Source: Crossaster papposus
Taxonomy: Eukaryota; Echinodermata; Asteroidea; Velatida; Solasteridae
Assembly: GCA_037893245.1 (NCBI GenBank)
Contig: JBAIAA010000658.1
Coordinates: 1-64,000, forward strand
Direction of reading: 5' to 3'
Length of the DNA stretch: 64,000 nt
Below the pieces are notes generated by a model. The model searched no databases, was not told the DNA's origin, and saw only the letters and a list, made by a program, of their open reading frames with translations. Positions 1 to 8,075 of this stretch are shown one piece after another. A program made the translations under genes and the position numbers. Each line of letters starts with the position of its first letter. Position 1 is the stretch's first letter.

Positions 1-54
1 TTTATCCAAACAAATTTTCCCGGCGTTAACGCAAAGGTGTACGACATGTCTTTC

Positions 55-335
55 TTTACTCGACAGAGTTCAAAGTCTTTGGTATAATAGGCGAGGAGCG
101 TAAACCCAGCTCCTGTATGTGGTTATCTATAATTTTAAGTACTTTAGTGAAGTAGCGGATACGTCAACAGAGCGTTGTATACTCGGCTCTCGACAGAGTC
201 CAGAGTCCTTGGTATATTTTGGAAGGAGTGTAGTATACTCAGTTCGTGTATAATTTAAACTACCGTGTTGTTTTTTGTGGTTTTTTAAGTACTGTATTGA
301 TAAGTAGCGTATATGGCAACAGAGCGTTGTATACT
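55..335. repeat. two imperfect ~130-bp direct copies
   Basis: Two copies begin CGACAGAGT at about 61 and 189 and both end in CAACAGAGCGTTGTATAC. Between these anchors the copies are diverged. The spacing of about 129 bases is close to the 131-bp period of the array at 601-993, although the sequences differ. Confidence 0.7.
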
Positions 336-600
336 TAATAAAATTTGTAACCCCGGCTATAAATACATCTTTCGTGGTTTTTATTAAGCGTTGTTCATGG
401 TCTCCGTCTAACCCCTTTTCACAATCTTTAGAAGTTAAATCCGGCCCCGCTCTTTCAATTATAAGTACTTTTCAATTTTCTTTATAACTAATAAATATAT
501 ATATATATTTACGGCCCCTTTAAACCAATATTATTAATAACGACACACCTATAACAGAAACGGACGATAGACACGGGAGGTTCAATTCTTGTTTGAAAAC
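336..600. other. AT-rich intergenic stretch
   Basis: I see no gene here. The stretch is AT-rich with a short (AT)n run near 497-508. Confidence 0.5.
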
Positions 601-993
601 TACTTTAATGACAACAACTATATGTTTTACCTTTCGTATTATTATTCGAACGCATGTTATACAATTAATAAACGAGGAAAGGCGTATTTGTTACACCGAT
701 CCTTTTACTCGAACCATTACAAAATCAACACTACTTTAACGACAACAACTACGTGTCTTACATTTCAGATTATTATTTGAACGCAGGTAATACAATTAAC
801 GGACGAGGAAAGGCGTATTTGTTACACCGATTCTTTTACTCGAGCAATTACAAAATCAACACTAATTTAACGACAACAGCTACGTGTCTTACAATTCAGA
901 TTATTATTTGAACGCAGGTAATACAAGTAACGGACGAGGACAGGCTTATTAGTTACACCGATCCTTTTACTCACGCCATTACAAAATCAAGGA
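601..993. repeat. tandem array, three copies of a 131-bp unit
   Basis: Units start at about 601, 732 and 863, so the period is exactly 131 in both steps. Shared blocks include CGACAACA, GTTACACCGAT and TTTTACTCG. The copies are close to each other in sequence. The minus-strand gene at 971-1414 ends inside the last partial copy, so the array sits directly 3' of the gene cluster. Confidence 0.85.
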
Positions 994-1414
994 GTACAGT
1001 GACGTTGGGGAATGAATACGAATTGAAAGTTTGCGCGATGTCTTTGGTTTCGTTTTCCCATCCCAGCAGGATTTCTTGAGTTATACCGTTCAGAGTTTCT
1101 TTGGTAAAGTCCGCGTAAGTAAAGCCCACGACGACCAAAAGTTGACCCACGGCGTAGAATATGTCGATGATCTCATTCGCGTCTAAGGATGACGCCACAT
1201 GTTCATAATGTTCGGTAACAAAGTCCTCCACGTGATACTCTGGCGTGTCGCCGAAAAACAGACAGGCGTGGTCGTCTTGGCTGGCCCAGTGCTCCAGACA
1301 GCCTTTGCAGGGAAGTTGTCGTTGTATGCGATGCACCCTCTGCACTATGCGCTCCTTGATTATTTTACCTAGAATCATCTTGATGAGTAGTCTGACCCGT
1401 GCTCTACAAAGCAC
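971..1414 (-). CDS. small Cys/His protein of unknown function
   Basis: This is an open frame of 147 codons. A basic N-terminal helix-like part (residues 1-35) is followed by a compact metal-binding-looking signature at about residues 36-52, read as PCKGCLEHWASQDDHACLF: two Cys two residues apart, then His, His and Cys. The rest is mildly acidic and helical in composition. The CxxC...SQxxHxCL arrangement reminds me of a family of small uncharacterised proteins found in many copies in aquatic animal genomes, but I cannot name it. The frame begins only 37 bases after the stop of the WW-PC4 gene, so the two may share a transcript. It stops inside the 131-bp repeat array. The function is unknown. 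Confidence 0.55.
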   Translation of the reverse strand: MLCRARVRLLIKMILGKIIKERIVQRVHRIQRQLPCKGCLEHWASQDDHACLFFGDTPEYHVEDFVTEHYEHVASSLDANEIIDIFYAVGQLLVVVGFTYADFTKETLNGITQEILLGWENETKDIAQTFNSYSFPNVTVLLDFVMA

Positions 1415-1451
1415 TACGGCACCAACTGGATCATAAACAGAAAGGTAACAG

Positions 1452-2153
1452 TTAAGAGTCAGTTATTTTATTCAGCGCGTCATTGATGTCGGTGGCGTGA
1501 CTCATCAACTCCAGCCACTGTTCTGCAGGGAGGTTCAGACCCTTATTCCCCGCCAGCATCTTGCTGTGGAATTCGTTCCAGTAGTATTCTCTGATATTGA
1601 CGTAAGGACGGCCCTTGAAACGCTTCACGGTAACGTAACGCTCACCTCCGATGGGAAACTTGACGGCCTTTTTCTCGTTCTCCTCCTGGTCGGGATCGGG
1701 CTCGAATCGGCGTTTTCTGCTGGGTATTTTCCCCTTCACGTCCTTCATCGGCACGGCCGGTGGTACCGATGCGGCGTCTTTAGCAGTACCCAGCTCGTTC
1801 ATGGCGGCTAGCAACACGTCGGACTTGGGTTTGTCGGGCACCATCTTCTGCTCACGCTGCTGGACATCTTGGAGGTTCCACACGCTGTGTCGAGTGTACA
1901 TATTGAAATAGTACACCCTGCCGTTTCCATTCGTGGCTTCACGCCAACCGGCAATGAACATGTCGTGAGAAATATTACGGGTGTTTTCGTTCTCAACTCC
2001 TTCATCCGCCGACGGAGGAGGTGGATTCGGTGCCGGGCTGTAGTTCTGGGTTGGGTCGGTGGAAACTTTCGGGAGAGCAGCCATTGTATGGATGTATACG
2101 GGATAATTAGCTCTTGCTTCAATATCTTGGTTGTCGGCGTAAGTGAATTCCAC
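1452..2153 (-). CDS. WW domain plus PC4/p15-type ssDNA-binding protein
   Basis: The frame has 233 codons. Residues 24-65 are proline-rich and likely disordered. Residues 68-97 form a WW domain, with Trp70, the aromatic block VYYFN and Trp92. Residues 142-152 contain a basic KRRF stretch that could be a nuclear localisation signal. Residues 166-230 match the transcriptional coactivator p15/PC4 fold closely: FPIGGERYVTVKRFKGRPY, then the IREYY, KGLNL and EQW blocks. PC4 proteins bind single-stranded DNA and act in transcription or replication, so a nuclear DNA-binding role is likely. The WW domain would bind a proline-rich partner. A TATA box at 2168-2175 would place the transcript start near 2145, which favours initiation at Met24 (2082-2084, good Kozak context) over Met1. 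A WW-PC4 fusion is not a usual host architecture. Its small minus-strand neighbours suggest a viral or transposon origin. Confidence 0.85.
   Translation of the reverse strand: MEFTYADNQDIEARANYPVYIHTMAALPKVSTDPTQNYSPAPNPPPPSADEGVENENTRNISHDMFIAGWREATNGNGRVYYFNMYTRHSVWNLQDVQQREQKMVPDKPKSDVLLAAMNELGTAKDAASVPPAVPMKDVKGKIPSRKRRFEPDPDQEENEKKAVKFPIGGERYVTVKRFKGRPYVNIREYYWNEFHSKMLAGNKGLNLPAEQWLELMSHATDINDALNKITDS
1467..1472 (-). terminator. poly(A) signal AATAAA overlapping the end of the WW-PC4 gene
   Basis: On the minus strand AATAAA lies within the last codons, and the stop codon (1452-1454) follows 12 bases later. Overlap of coding end and poly(A) signal is typical of compact viral genomes. Cleavage would be expected near 1440, just before the next gene. 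Confidence 0.5.
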
Positions 2154-2167
2154 CTTCGGAAATCCAA

Positions 2168-2175
2168 CTTATATA
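2168..2175 (-). promoter_or_regulatory. TATA box (TATATAAG) of the WW-PC4 gene
   Basis: A consensus TATATAAG reads on the minus strand 15 bases upstream of the longest ATG. The usual 25-30 base spacing puts transcription start inside the long frame and supports the shorter start at 2084. Confidence 0.5.
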
Positions 2176-2389
2176 CGCGCCGAGGTGCATGGACGTGTGT
2201 ATGGGCATCTTGTCCGTACGTGTTCGGTAATGGGGCGTGGCGTCATACACTCATCGATCAATCAGAGGTGAGTAAATAGACGTGTGGGAAACTTGCTTGG
2301 ACCCGTAGGGTAACGGGGCGTGAGTCATTAACTTATTGAAATAAACTTGCTCGTGCAGGTACTCGAGATCTGTTGCCGTTCGTGTTTAT
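2176..2389. other. intergenic spacer with short direct repeat
   Basis: The words GTAATGGGGCGTG (about 2228) and GTAACGGGGCGTG (about 2320) repeat about 91 bases apart. Nothing else was recognised. Confidence 0.4.
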
Positions 2390-2824
2390 CTAGGGGTTGC
2401 AAAACTGAATATATTCCTTCACGCGGACGGGCAATTCGAGAGATTGGAGGGCAGGATGTATTTCGTCTGCGTGTAAAAAATCGTACAGACTTCTGTTATC
2501 CATCCTGGAAGTTATTTGTCTCCTCACAACCTCGGCCGCCTTTTTCTGTAAAGTGTCTTCGTGACAAGGAACACTTAGCAACCCCTTTTCGTGTATACGG
2601 CCCTGCCGCCACAACGATATGGCGATCTTGTTATATAGACATCTCAGTTCTTCATGATTTTTGTCAAGAGGACTAAGTCTTAGCCAGCATAGTCGTAGAC
2701 AGTCAACCAGCGACTGGACATTTCCCCCACGTTTTTCAATGGCTTCGACGATTTTGAAAAACTCCATGATGTTAGCTTTTATACAACAATTGTATAATTT
2801 TAAAATCGTGTGTCGCGGGGCCAT
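2390..2824 (-). CDS. uncharacterised small helical protein
   Basis: The frame has 144 codons and I recognise no domain. The composition suggests an all-helical protein with several Cys and Leu-rich stretches, for example around residues 20-60 and 95-135. A TATAAG word about ten bases before the first ATG suggests that Met20 (near 2767, A at -3 and G at +4) may be the real start. It shares strand, size class and promoter layout with the WW-PC4 gene downstream. A death-fold protein is a loose possibility from helix spacing alone, and I do not claim it. Confidence 0.45.
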   Translation of the reverse strand: MAPRHTILKLYNCCIKANIMEFFKIVEAIEKRGGNVQSLVDCLRLCWLRLSPLDKNHEELRCLYNKIAISLWRQGRIHEKGLLSVPCHEDTLQKKAAEVVRRQITSRMDNRSLYDFLHADEIHPALQSLELPVRVKEYIQFCNP

Positions 2825-2837
2825 CTTATACCAATCT

Positions 2838-3015
2838 CTATATTTGTCTTGTATCGCGCGAGCGCGGAGATAACGGATTAAACAAACACGGTCATATCAA
2901 TCTCTATTGTCTTGTATTGCACGAGCGCGGAGATAACGGATTAAACAAACACGGGCGGCCTAACACCTCGGGTCAAAGGGGCAATTCGTTTTTGTCTTGT
3001 ATCGCGCGAGTTTAG
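2838..3015. repeat. tandem duplication of a ~58-bp promoter-side segment
   Basis: The segment running from CAATCTCTAT through GCGGAGATAACGGATTAAAC occurs at about 2832-2895 and again at about 2890-2957. A third partial copy, CTTGTATCGCGCGAG, lies at about 2996. It lies upstream of the 2390-2824 gene and could be a duplicated regulatory block. Confidence 0.7.
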
Positions 3016-3126
3016 AACTAACCCATGACAGCATTGGCCTACCGTGACTCGACACCTATAAGGTATACAGAGGTCAAAATACTGTCAGGCTAAAAACATA
3101 TCACCCGTACCCGACAGGTACAAAGG

Positions 3127-3255
3127 GCGAAATAAATATATTTCGCACATTTTCCAATTTAATTCGGTCTTCCACGAGGGCTTTACAGCCCTCGTTGAAT
3201 TAAACACTTGATTTTCACTTCATGAAAATACAAACGAGACGTATACGTTCGTTTG
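3127..3255. repeat. four consecutive short hairpins
   Basis: Inverted repeats with perfect arms are visible at 3127-3146 (arm GCGAAATA), 3174-3195 (arm ACGAGGGCT, loop TTAC), 3211-3229 (arm ATTTTCA) and 3231-3255 (arm CAAACGA around a near-palindromic GACGTATACGTT core). They lie head to tail with almost no spacer. Confidence 0.75.
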
Positions 3256-3347
3256 TGCTGCGTGGTAGTCGCTCCGTTATTTTAAAAAATCACTCCCGCA
3301 ACTTCAATGTTCTTTACCACTGTCGTGGACAAGCACTCATCCGCGCA

Positions 3348-3367
3348 ACATGATGAACTCATCATGT
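3348..3367. repeat. perfect hairpin, 9-bp arms
   Basis: ACATGATGA and TCATCATGT are separated by two bases, giving a nearly complete palindrome just after the four hairpins at 3127-3255. Confidence 0.8.
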
Positions 3368-3383
3368 TTCGATCCCCTTCTAC

Positions 3384-3491
3384 GCCCTTCGGGCTATCGG
3401 CCCTTCGGGCCTATCGGCCCTTCGGGCCTCCCAAACACTGGCGTGAGCCGATCGACTCACCACTGCGTGGATCGCCATCGGCCCCTCGGGC
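3384..3491. repeat. tandem GGCCCTTCGGGCC hairpins (UUCG tetraloops)
   Basis: Four copies of a G/C stem closed by a C(TTCG)G or C(CTCG)G loop occur at about 3384-3394, 3399-3411, 3417-3429 and 3478-3491. As RNA these would be cUUCGg tetraloops, among the most stable small hairpins. Confidence 0.8.
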
Positions 3492-3524
3492 CTCCCCATC
3501 TCACGTACCATTACATAACAAATA

Positions 3525-3625
3525 AAAAGTCAAAAAAAAAAAAAAAAGTCAAAAAAAAAAAAGGTCAAAAAAAGGTAAAAAAAAAAAAAAAACTAAAAAA
3601 AAAACCCAAGGTCAAAAAAAGGTCA
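3525..3625. repeat. A-rich tract with GTCAAAAA units
   Basis: Runs of 7-16 A are separated by GTC, GGTC or CT. On the minus strand this is a T-rich stretch just 3' of the 3612-3977 gene. Confidence 0.8.
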
Positions 3626-3977
3626 AACCCAGGCGCGCATGCGCAGTCCATACAACTGCACATTTCTTAGGTGTGTATGACTCGGTATATACTACTGTGG
3701 AGTATGTGTTTCTTCTTTTTTGTTGTCTGTAGGAGCTACTATCAGAGTCGCTGGAATTGTCGCTTTGACTTTGTGTTTTTCTTTTGTTTGTTGCTTTCAC
3801 AGAGACTTGAGAATCATTTTCATCAGCATTCGCATCCTTGTCGTCTTCTTGAGCTTGGCTCATTAATTTGTCTAAAGTTGACCGAGGTTGGTTGTATTGT
3901 TGCCTGTTCCTGTTTTGAGATAGTTGCTGTTGGGATAAAAGGTCCCATGACATGTCTTCCTCCGAGTCGTCGGCCAT
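3612..3977 (-). CDS. acidic, Ser/Gln-rich small protein or first exon
   Basis: The frame has 121 codons. Residues 1-12 are acidic (MADDSEEDMSWDLL), residues 14-30 are rich in Gln and Asn, and residues 60-90 are Ser/Asp/Arg-rich (SDNSSDSDSSS then RQQKRR), so most of it is probably disordered. A TATAAA at 3998-4003 lies about 25 bases upstream of the ATG, as for its neighbours. The last ~20 residues run towards the A-rich tract and may not be genuine. No family was recognised. Confidence 0.4.
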   Translation of the reverse strand: MADDSEEDMSWDLLSQQQLSQNRNRQQYNQPRSTLDKLMSQAQEDDKDANADENDSQVSVKATNKRKTQSQSDNSSDSDSSSYRQQKRRNTYSTVVYTESYTPKKCAVVWTAHARLGLTFF

Positions 3978-4039
3978 GTTGGTCCGACGACCGAAAGTTT
4001 ATACAAAAAGTATGCAAAGAAAATAGTGTGGTATAGCCA

Positions 4040-4440
4040 AGAAAGCAAGCAGCAACAAAGGAAAAGCAAGCAGGTATAAAGTAAGAAGGCGAGCTAAATA
4101 AGGAAAAATAAATCTCACCACTCGCAGTTAAGAGTCGGGCTGCAACCGATTAAAAGACGTCCACACTCTTCCAAAGCTCAAGCAAAAGTCTAACCAATAC
4201 ATGTATCTTTGCTTCTACACCACTGTTCATGTTGTACCATATTATCACTGCATTCCCAATTAATTTTCTCATAAATGTTTCAAATCATAATAATAACTGA
4301 ATCAAAATTATCCGTAGTTCTTTAATGTGCAAATTCTCCACATAAAAGTAACACTGTTTGCTTTATTAAACTTACTTAATCAACATAAAAATTGAAAAAC
4401 TGGAATTACAACAGTCTTAACTAACGCAATTCTCACAAAA
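4040..4440. other. no gene seen
   Basis: AT-rich sequence with no supported feature. Confidence 0.4.
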
Positions 4441-4449
4441 ATATATCAT

Positions 4450-5165
4450 GTGTTCCTCCATGGTTTTTCCTCCATGGTGTTTCCTCCATGGTGTTTCCCC
4501 CATGGTGTTTCCCCCATGGTGTTTCCCCCATGGTGTTTCCCCCATGGTGTTTCCCCCATGGTGTTTCCCCCATGGTGTTTCCCCCATGGTGTTTCCCCCA
4601 TGGTGTTTCCCCCATGGTGTTTCCCCCATTGGTGTTCCCCCCATGGTGTTTCCCCCATGGTGTTTCCCCCATGATGTTTCCCCCATGGTGTTTTCACATG
4701 GTGTTTTCACATGGTGTTTTCCCATGGTGTTCCCCCATGGTGTTCCCCCCATGGTGTTCCTCCCATGGTGTTCCCCCCATGGTGTTCCCCCATGGTGTTC
4801 TCCCCATGGTGTTCTCTCCATGGTGTTCTCCCCATGATGTTCTCCCCGTGGTGTTCACCCCGTGGTGTTCACCCCGTGGTGTTTTCCCCGTGGTGTTCAT
4901 CCCATGGTGTTCCCCCCATGGTGTTCTCCCCATGGTGTTCTCTCCATGGTGTTCTCCCCATGATGTTCTCCCCGTGGTGTTCACCCCGTGGTGTTCACCC
5001 CGTGGTGTTCTCCCCGTGGTGTTCATCCCATGGTGTTCATCCCATGGTGTTCATCCCATGGTGTTCATCCCATGGTGTTCATCCCATGGTGTTCCCCACT
5101 GTGTTTATCCCATGACGTTTATCCCATGGCATTTATCCCGTGGTGTTTATCCCATGGTGTAAAAA
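4450..5165. repeat. 15-bp minisatellite built on CCATGG
   Basis: About 47 tandem copies of a 15-bp unit of the form CCATGGTGTTTCCCC, with later variants in GTTCTCC, GTTCACC and GTTCATC. Because 15 is a multiple of three, all frames stay open and give spurious proteins such as GETPWGKHHGGN on the minus strand. Variants cluster along the array, which indicates local amplification. Confidence 0.95.
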
Positions 5166-5400
5166 TCAGAATCCCATGGTGTTCCCATAGTGTTCCCATG
5201 GGATCCCCATAGTAACCCCAATGACTCAATGGGAACAAATCAGAATCCCATTGCGTTCCAATTGTGTTCCCATGGGATCCCATGGTGTTCCCATGGTCTT
5301 ATCATGGGATCCTCAATGAGACACCATGGGATCAATGGGAACAAATCAATATCTCAATATCCCATGGGATCCCATGCCCAGGTGAAAATTCCAGTTGAAA
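5166..5400. repeat. degenerate CCATGG-rich continuation
   Basis: Scattered CCCATGG and TCCCATGGGATC words, including palindromic ATCCCATGGGAT forms, continue the minisatellite in decayed form. Confidence 0.7.
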
Positions 5401-5890
5401 CCAGTTAAACTTTCAACTGGTTTCAACTGTTTTGAACTGGGATTAACTGGTATCCAACTGGTACGTGATGGAATCAACTGGCATCAACTGGTAGCTCAAT
5501 CAGATTCAACAAAAACCAGTTGAAACCAGTTGTAAGCAGTTAAAGAACCAGTTACCAACTGGTAATTTGTGTGGCGACAATAGGAACCAGTTGAAACCAG
5601 TTGTAGGACCATTTACTGGTCAATCTTGTGGCGACAATAGGAAACAGTTTAAACCAGTTGAATGAACCAGTTACCAACTGGTCATTCTTGTGGTGAAAAT
5701 AGGAAACAGTACAAACCAGTTGAAGGAACCAGTTACCAACTGGTCATTCTTGTGCCGACAACAGGAAACAGTTCAAACCAGTTGAAGGAACCAGTTACGT
5801 ACCCTGAACTGGTCTTTTTTATTAACAATAACCAGTTGAAACCAATTGTTGAAACCAGTTACATGTACCAACTGGTCAAGTGAACAGGAA
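5400..5890. repeat. CAGTTG-rich repeat with ~62-bp higher-order unit
   Basis: The words ACCAGTTG and CAACTGGT recur. From about 5548 a ~62-bp unit beginning GAACCAGTTACCAACTGG repeats four to five times (5548, 5607, 5664, 5726, 5788). The core ACCAGTT...AACTGGT is itself an inverted repeat. Confidence 0.85.
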
Positions 5891-6019
5891 CCAAATAAAA
5901 CATTCTTTAAAAGTCTAATTACATCCCCAACAAAATCAACAGACAGCACATTTTCCCCAACTTTATGTATTAAAAATACCTATTGCCAAGAACCAACACC
6001 CCCCTCGACTTCCGCAATA

Positions 6020-6478
6020 CCAGTTGCAAAAATCAGTGGCAATATTCGAACCAGTTGCAAGATTCGAACCAGTTGCAAGAACCAGTTGCAAGAACCAGTT
6101 GCAAGAACCAGTTGCAAGAACCAGTTGCAAGAACCAGTTGCAAGAACCAGTTGCAAGAACCAGTTGCAGGAACCAGTTGCAAAAACCAGTTGCAAAAACC
6201 AGTTGCGCCAAAACCAGTTGCGCCAAAACCAGTTGCGCCAAAACCAGTTGCGCCAAAACCAGTTGCGCCAAAACCAGTTGCGCCAAAACCAGTTGCGCCA
6301 AAACCAGTTGCGCCAAAACCAGTTGCGCCAAATGACCAGTTGCGCCAAAACCAGTTGCGCCAAAACCAGTTGCGCCAAAACCAGTTGCGCCAAAACCAGT
6401 TGCGCCAAAACCAGTTGCGCCAAAACATGCAGTTGCGCCAAAACATGCAGTTGCGCCAAAACATGCAGTTGCGCAGAG
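6020..6478. repeat. compound minisatellite: 13-bp, 15-bp and 18-bp units sharing CAGTTGC
   Basis: The unit length changes along the array. It is 13 bp (CCAGTTGCAAGAA) to about 6185, 15 bp (CCAGTTGCGCCAAAA) to about 6425, then 18 bp (CAGTTGCGCCAAAACATG). The array ends about 30 bases before the recombinase start codon. Long open frames here are repeat artefacts. Confidence 0.9.
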
Positions 6479-6509
6479 ACAAAGCAGATTTGGTTTTGAT
6501 CGCTCCCGT

Positions 6510-7637
6510 ATGGAAGACGCAACCATGGTATCCACTACTGCTGCAGCTGACGGTTTGCAACCCTCTCCTTCTCCCGAAGCGTTCAGATCTTCTTCGACTA
6601 CCACACAACCTCGAACACCATCCACTCGCACACAAGATGCAGCTAGCCGCGTGGAGGTTGTCCGGCAAACCATGGCAACGGAAGGAGTTCCACCGAATGT
6701 GTCAGACACCATATTGTCATCCTGGAGACAGAACACTCACAAACAGTTTGAATCTTCATGGAGACGCTGGTATAGCTGGTGTTCTAAATGGAAAATTGAT
6801 CCAATTCACGCCACTGTAGCAAATGTTCTAACCTTCTTACAGGAACTGTTGGAAGATGGTCTTCAGTACAGAACACTTAATGTTTATAGATCGGCTATTT
6901 CATCTGCACATCGTTTTGTTGAGGGAAAACCCATTGGTCAGCACCATCTAGTCACCAGATTTTTCAAAGGAGTCTTTAATTTACGACCACCTCGACCAAG
7001 ATACAACTCAACTTGGGATGTAGGTGTTGTTTTAAAATATTTTAATAGTCTTCCGGACAACCGACGTTTAAGCATTAAGCAGCTTTCACTCAAACTGTCT
7101 ATGTTAATAGCCCTTGTGACAGCAGGTAGATGTTCGTCTTTAATAGCCTTGGACATCTCCTCCTTTAGAAGAGAGCAGAATGGCAATTGTGTGTTCTGCC
7201 TAAAACAGTTAACCAAGTGTGCCTCGGCCCGGAATCCTTACAGAGAGGTGACTCTACATAAATACTCTGTGAACAGAAAGTTATGTGTTGTTAGAACTTT
7301 AGATGAATACCTGGATCGTACTAGTTCTCTTCGGAGCTCCGAGAGTACTAGTATCACACAGCTATTCATCTCCTACGGGAAACCACATCACCCAGTGGTG
7401 TCATCAACAATTGCGCGCTGGTTGAAAGCCACCATGGCTGAAGCTGGTATCGACACTGCATGCTTCAAGGCGCACTCTACTAGGAGTGCATCTTCTTCAG
7501 CGGCGAAGCGAGCAGGTGTTGCTATGAGTGACATTTTGAAGACAGCAGACTGGTCTTCATCAAGGACGTTTGCAGCATTTTACTGCAGAAATCCTGAAAA
7601 GGCAGATTATAACCAAGGGGTGCTGGCATCGGCTTAG
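6510..7637 (+). CDS. DIRS-type tyrosine recombinase
   Basis: A 375-residue frame of the phage-integrase (tyrosine recombinase) superfamily. Residues 1-60 are a Ser/Thr-rich leader. Residues 65-160 form the SAM-like core-binding domain, with WRRWYSWC and VLTFLQEL. Residues 165-375 form the catalytic domain. The catalytic set is visible: Arg207 (TAGRCSSL), His322 and Arg325 (AHSTRSASSS), Trp348 and Tyr358 (FAAFYCR). The HSTR...AGV...DWSS.TF..FY signature is that of DIRS-like retroelements, where this enzyme integrates circular DNA without making target-site duplications. The inverted repeats that follow (7687-8075) also fit DIRS. The frame looks whole. No reverse transcriptase or gag is seen upstream, where a minisatellite lies instead. 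Confidence 0.9.
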   Translation: MEDATMVSTTAAADGLQPSPSPEAFRSSSTTTQPRTPSTRTQDAASRVEVVRQTMATEGVPPNVSDTILSSWRQNTHKQFESSWRRWYSWCSKWKIDPIHATVANVLTFLQELLEDGLQYRTLNVYRSAISSAHRFVEGKPIGQHHLVTRFFKGVFNLRPPRPRYNSTWDVGVVLKYFNSLPDNRRLSIKQLSLKLSMLIALVTAGRCSSLIALDISSFRREQNGNCVFCLKQLTKCASARNPYREVTLHKYSVNRKLCVVRTLDEYLDRTSSLRSSESTSITQLFISYGKPHHPVVSSTIARWLKATMAEAGIDTACFKAHSTRSASSSAAKRAGVAMSDILKTADWSSSRTFAAFYCRNPEKADYNQGVLASA

Positions 7638-7686
7638 ATGGGCTTTAAAGTCTACAATCTGAGTGAGTCTCTCCGTAATTAGCGAA

Positions 7687-8075
7687 ATATAATTCCCTAA
7701 TTATGTAAAGGTTACTTACCTGCAATATAATTAGAATTATATGAGATAATGGAGGAGAGACTCAGTCTCCCTCCCTTAATTTTTCCTTTGTTTTTAACAG
7801 AATGATCCCTCCCAAGTATCAATCTAAGCCGTAACCAACAGCGAACTAAGCTTCAAAGAGACAAGGTTACATGGTGGAGTCTTGGTACATCGACTGGTAC
7901 CTGGGCTACTGACTAAAGATTTGAATTTGTATAGGGTCATACCATTACTTCAAAGGGTGGACTGACTGCGTTATCATGAGACATAATACAATCTGAGTGA
8001 GTCTCTCCTCCATTATCTCATATAATTCTAATTATATTGCAGGTAAGTAACCTTTACATAATTAGGGAATTATAT
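7687..8075. mobile_element. DIRS-like inverted-repeat tail
   Basis: A 78-bp arm at 7687-7764 returns in inverted form at 7998-8075, almost perfectly. In addition the 21-bp word starting ACAATCTGAGTGAG occurs in direct orientation at 7654 and 7988. A terminal inverted repeat paired with an internal complementary region is the standard DIRS end structure. The right arm contains CAGGTAAGTA, a full match to the splice-donor consensus. Confidence 0.8.

Larger units (their letters stand above)
1..4010 (-). mobile_element. candidate virus-like or large-transposon gene cluster (left edge cut by window)
   Basis: Four small open genes (971-1414, 1452-2153, 2390-2824, 3612-3977) all lie on the minus strand with gaps of 37 to about 790 bases. 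Each starts near a TATA-like word, and the poly(A) signal of one gene overlaps its own last codons. The genes are flanked by two sets of ~130-bp repeats and a run of perfect hairpins. This packing is unlike the rest of the window and resembles an integrated DNA virus or a Polinton/adintovirus-like element. No capsid, DNA polymerase or integrase is visible, so the family is not assigned. The reading frames look open, which suggests a young copy or recent selection. The grouping is my inference; only the gene order and motifs are seen. Confidence 0.4.

Noticed and set aside
601-993. CRISPR-like array
   Set aside because: Units are contiguous 131-bp tandem copies without unique spacers, in eukaryotic DNA.
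3174-3195. Histone mRNA 3' stem-loop
   Set aside because: Stem and loop sizes fit (6+4) but the loop TTAC lacks the required third U and no histone gene is nearby.
4417-5162. Long proteins of HGGNTMGETPWGK or GVSPMVFPPWCFP type on both strands
   Set aside because: They come from a 15-bp tandem repeat read in frame; every frame is open because the period is a multiple of three.
5963-6736. 257- and 278-residue frames through the CAGTTGC arrays
   Set aside because: Repeat translation only; the 13-bp and 15-bp units explain the amino-acid periodicity.
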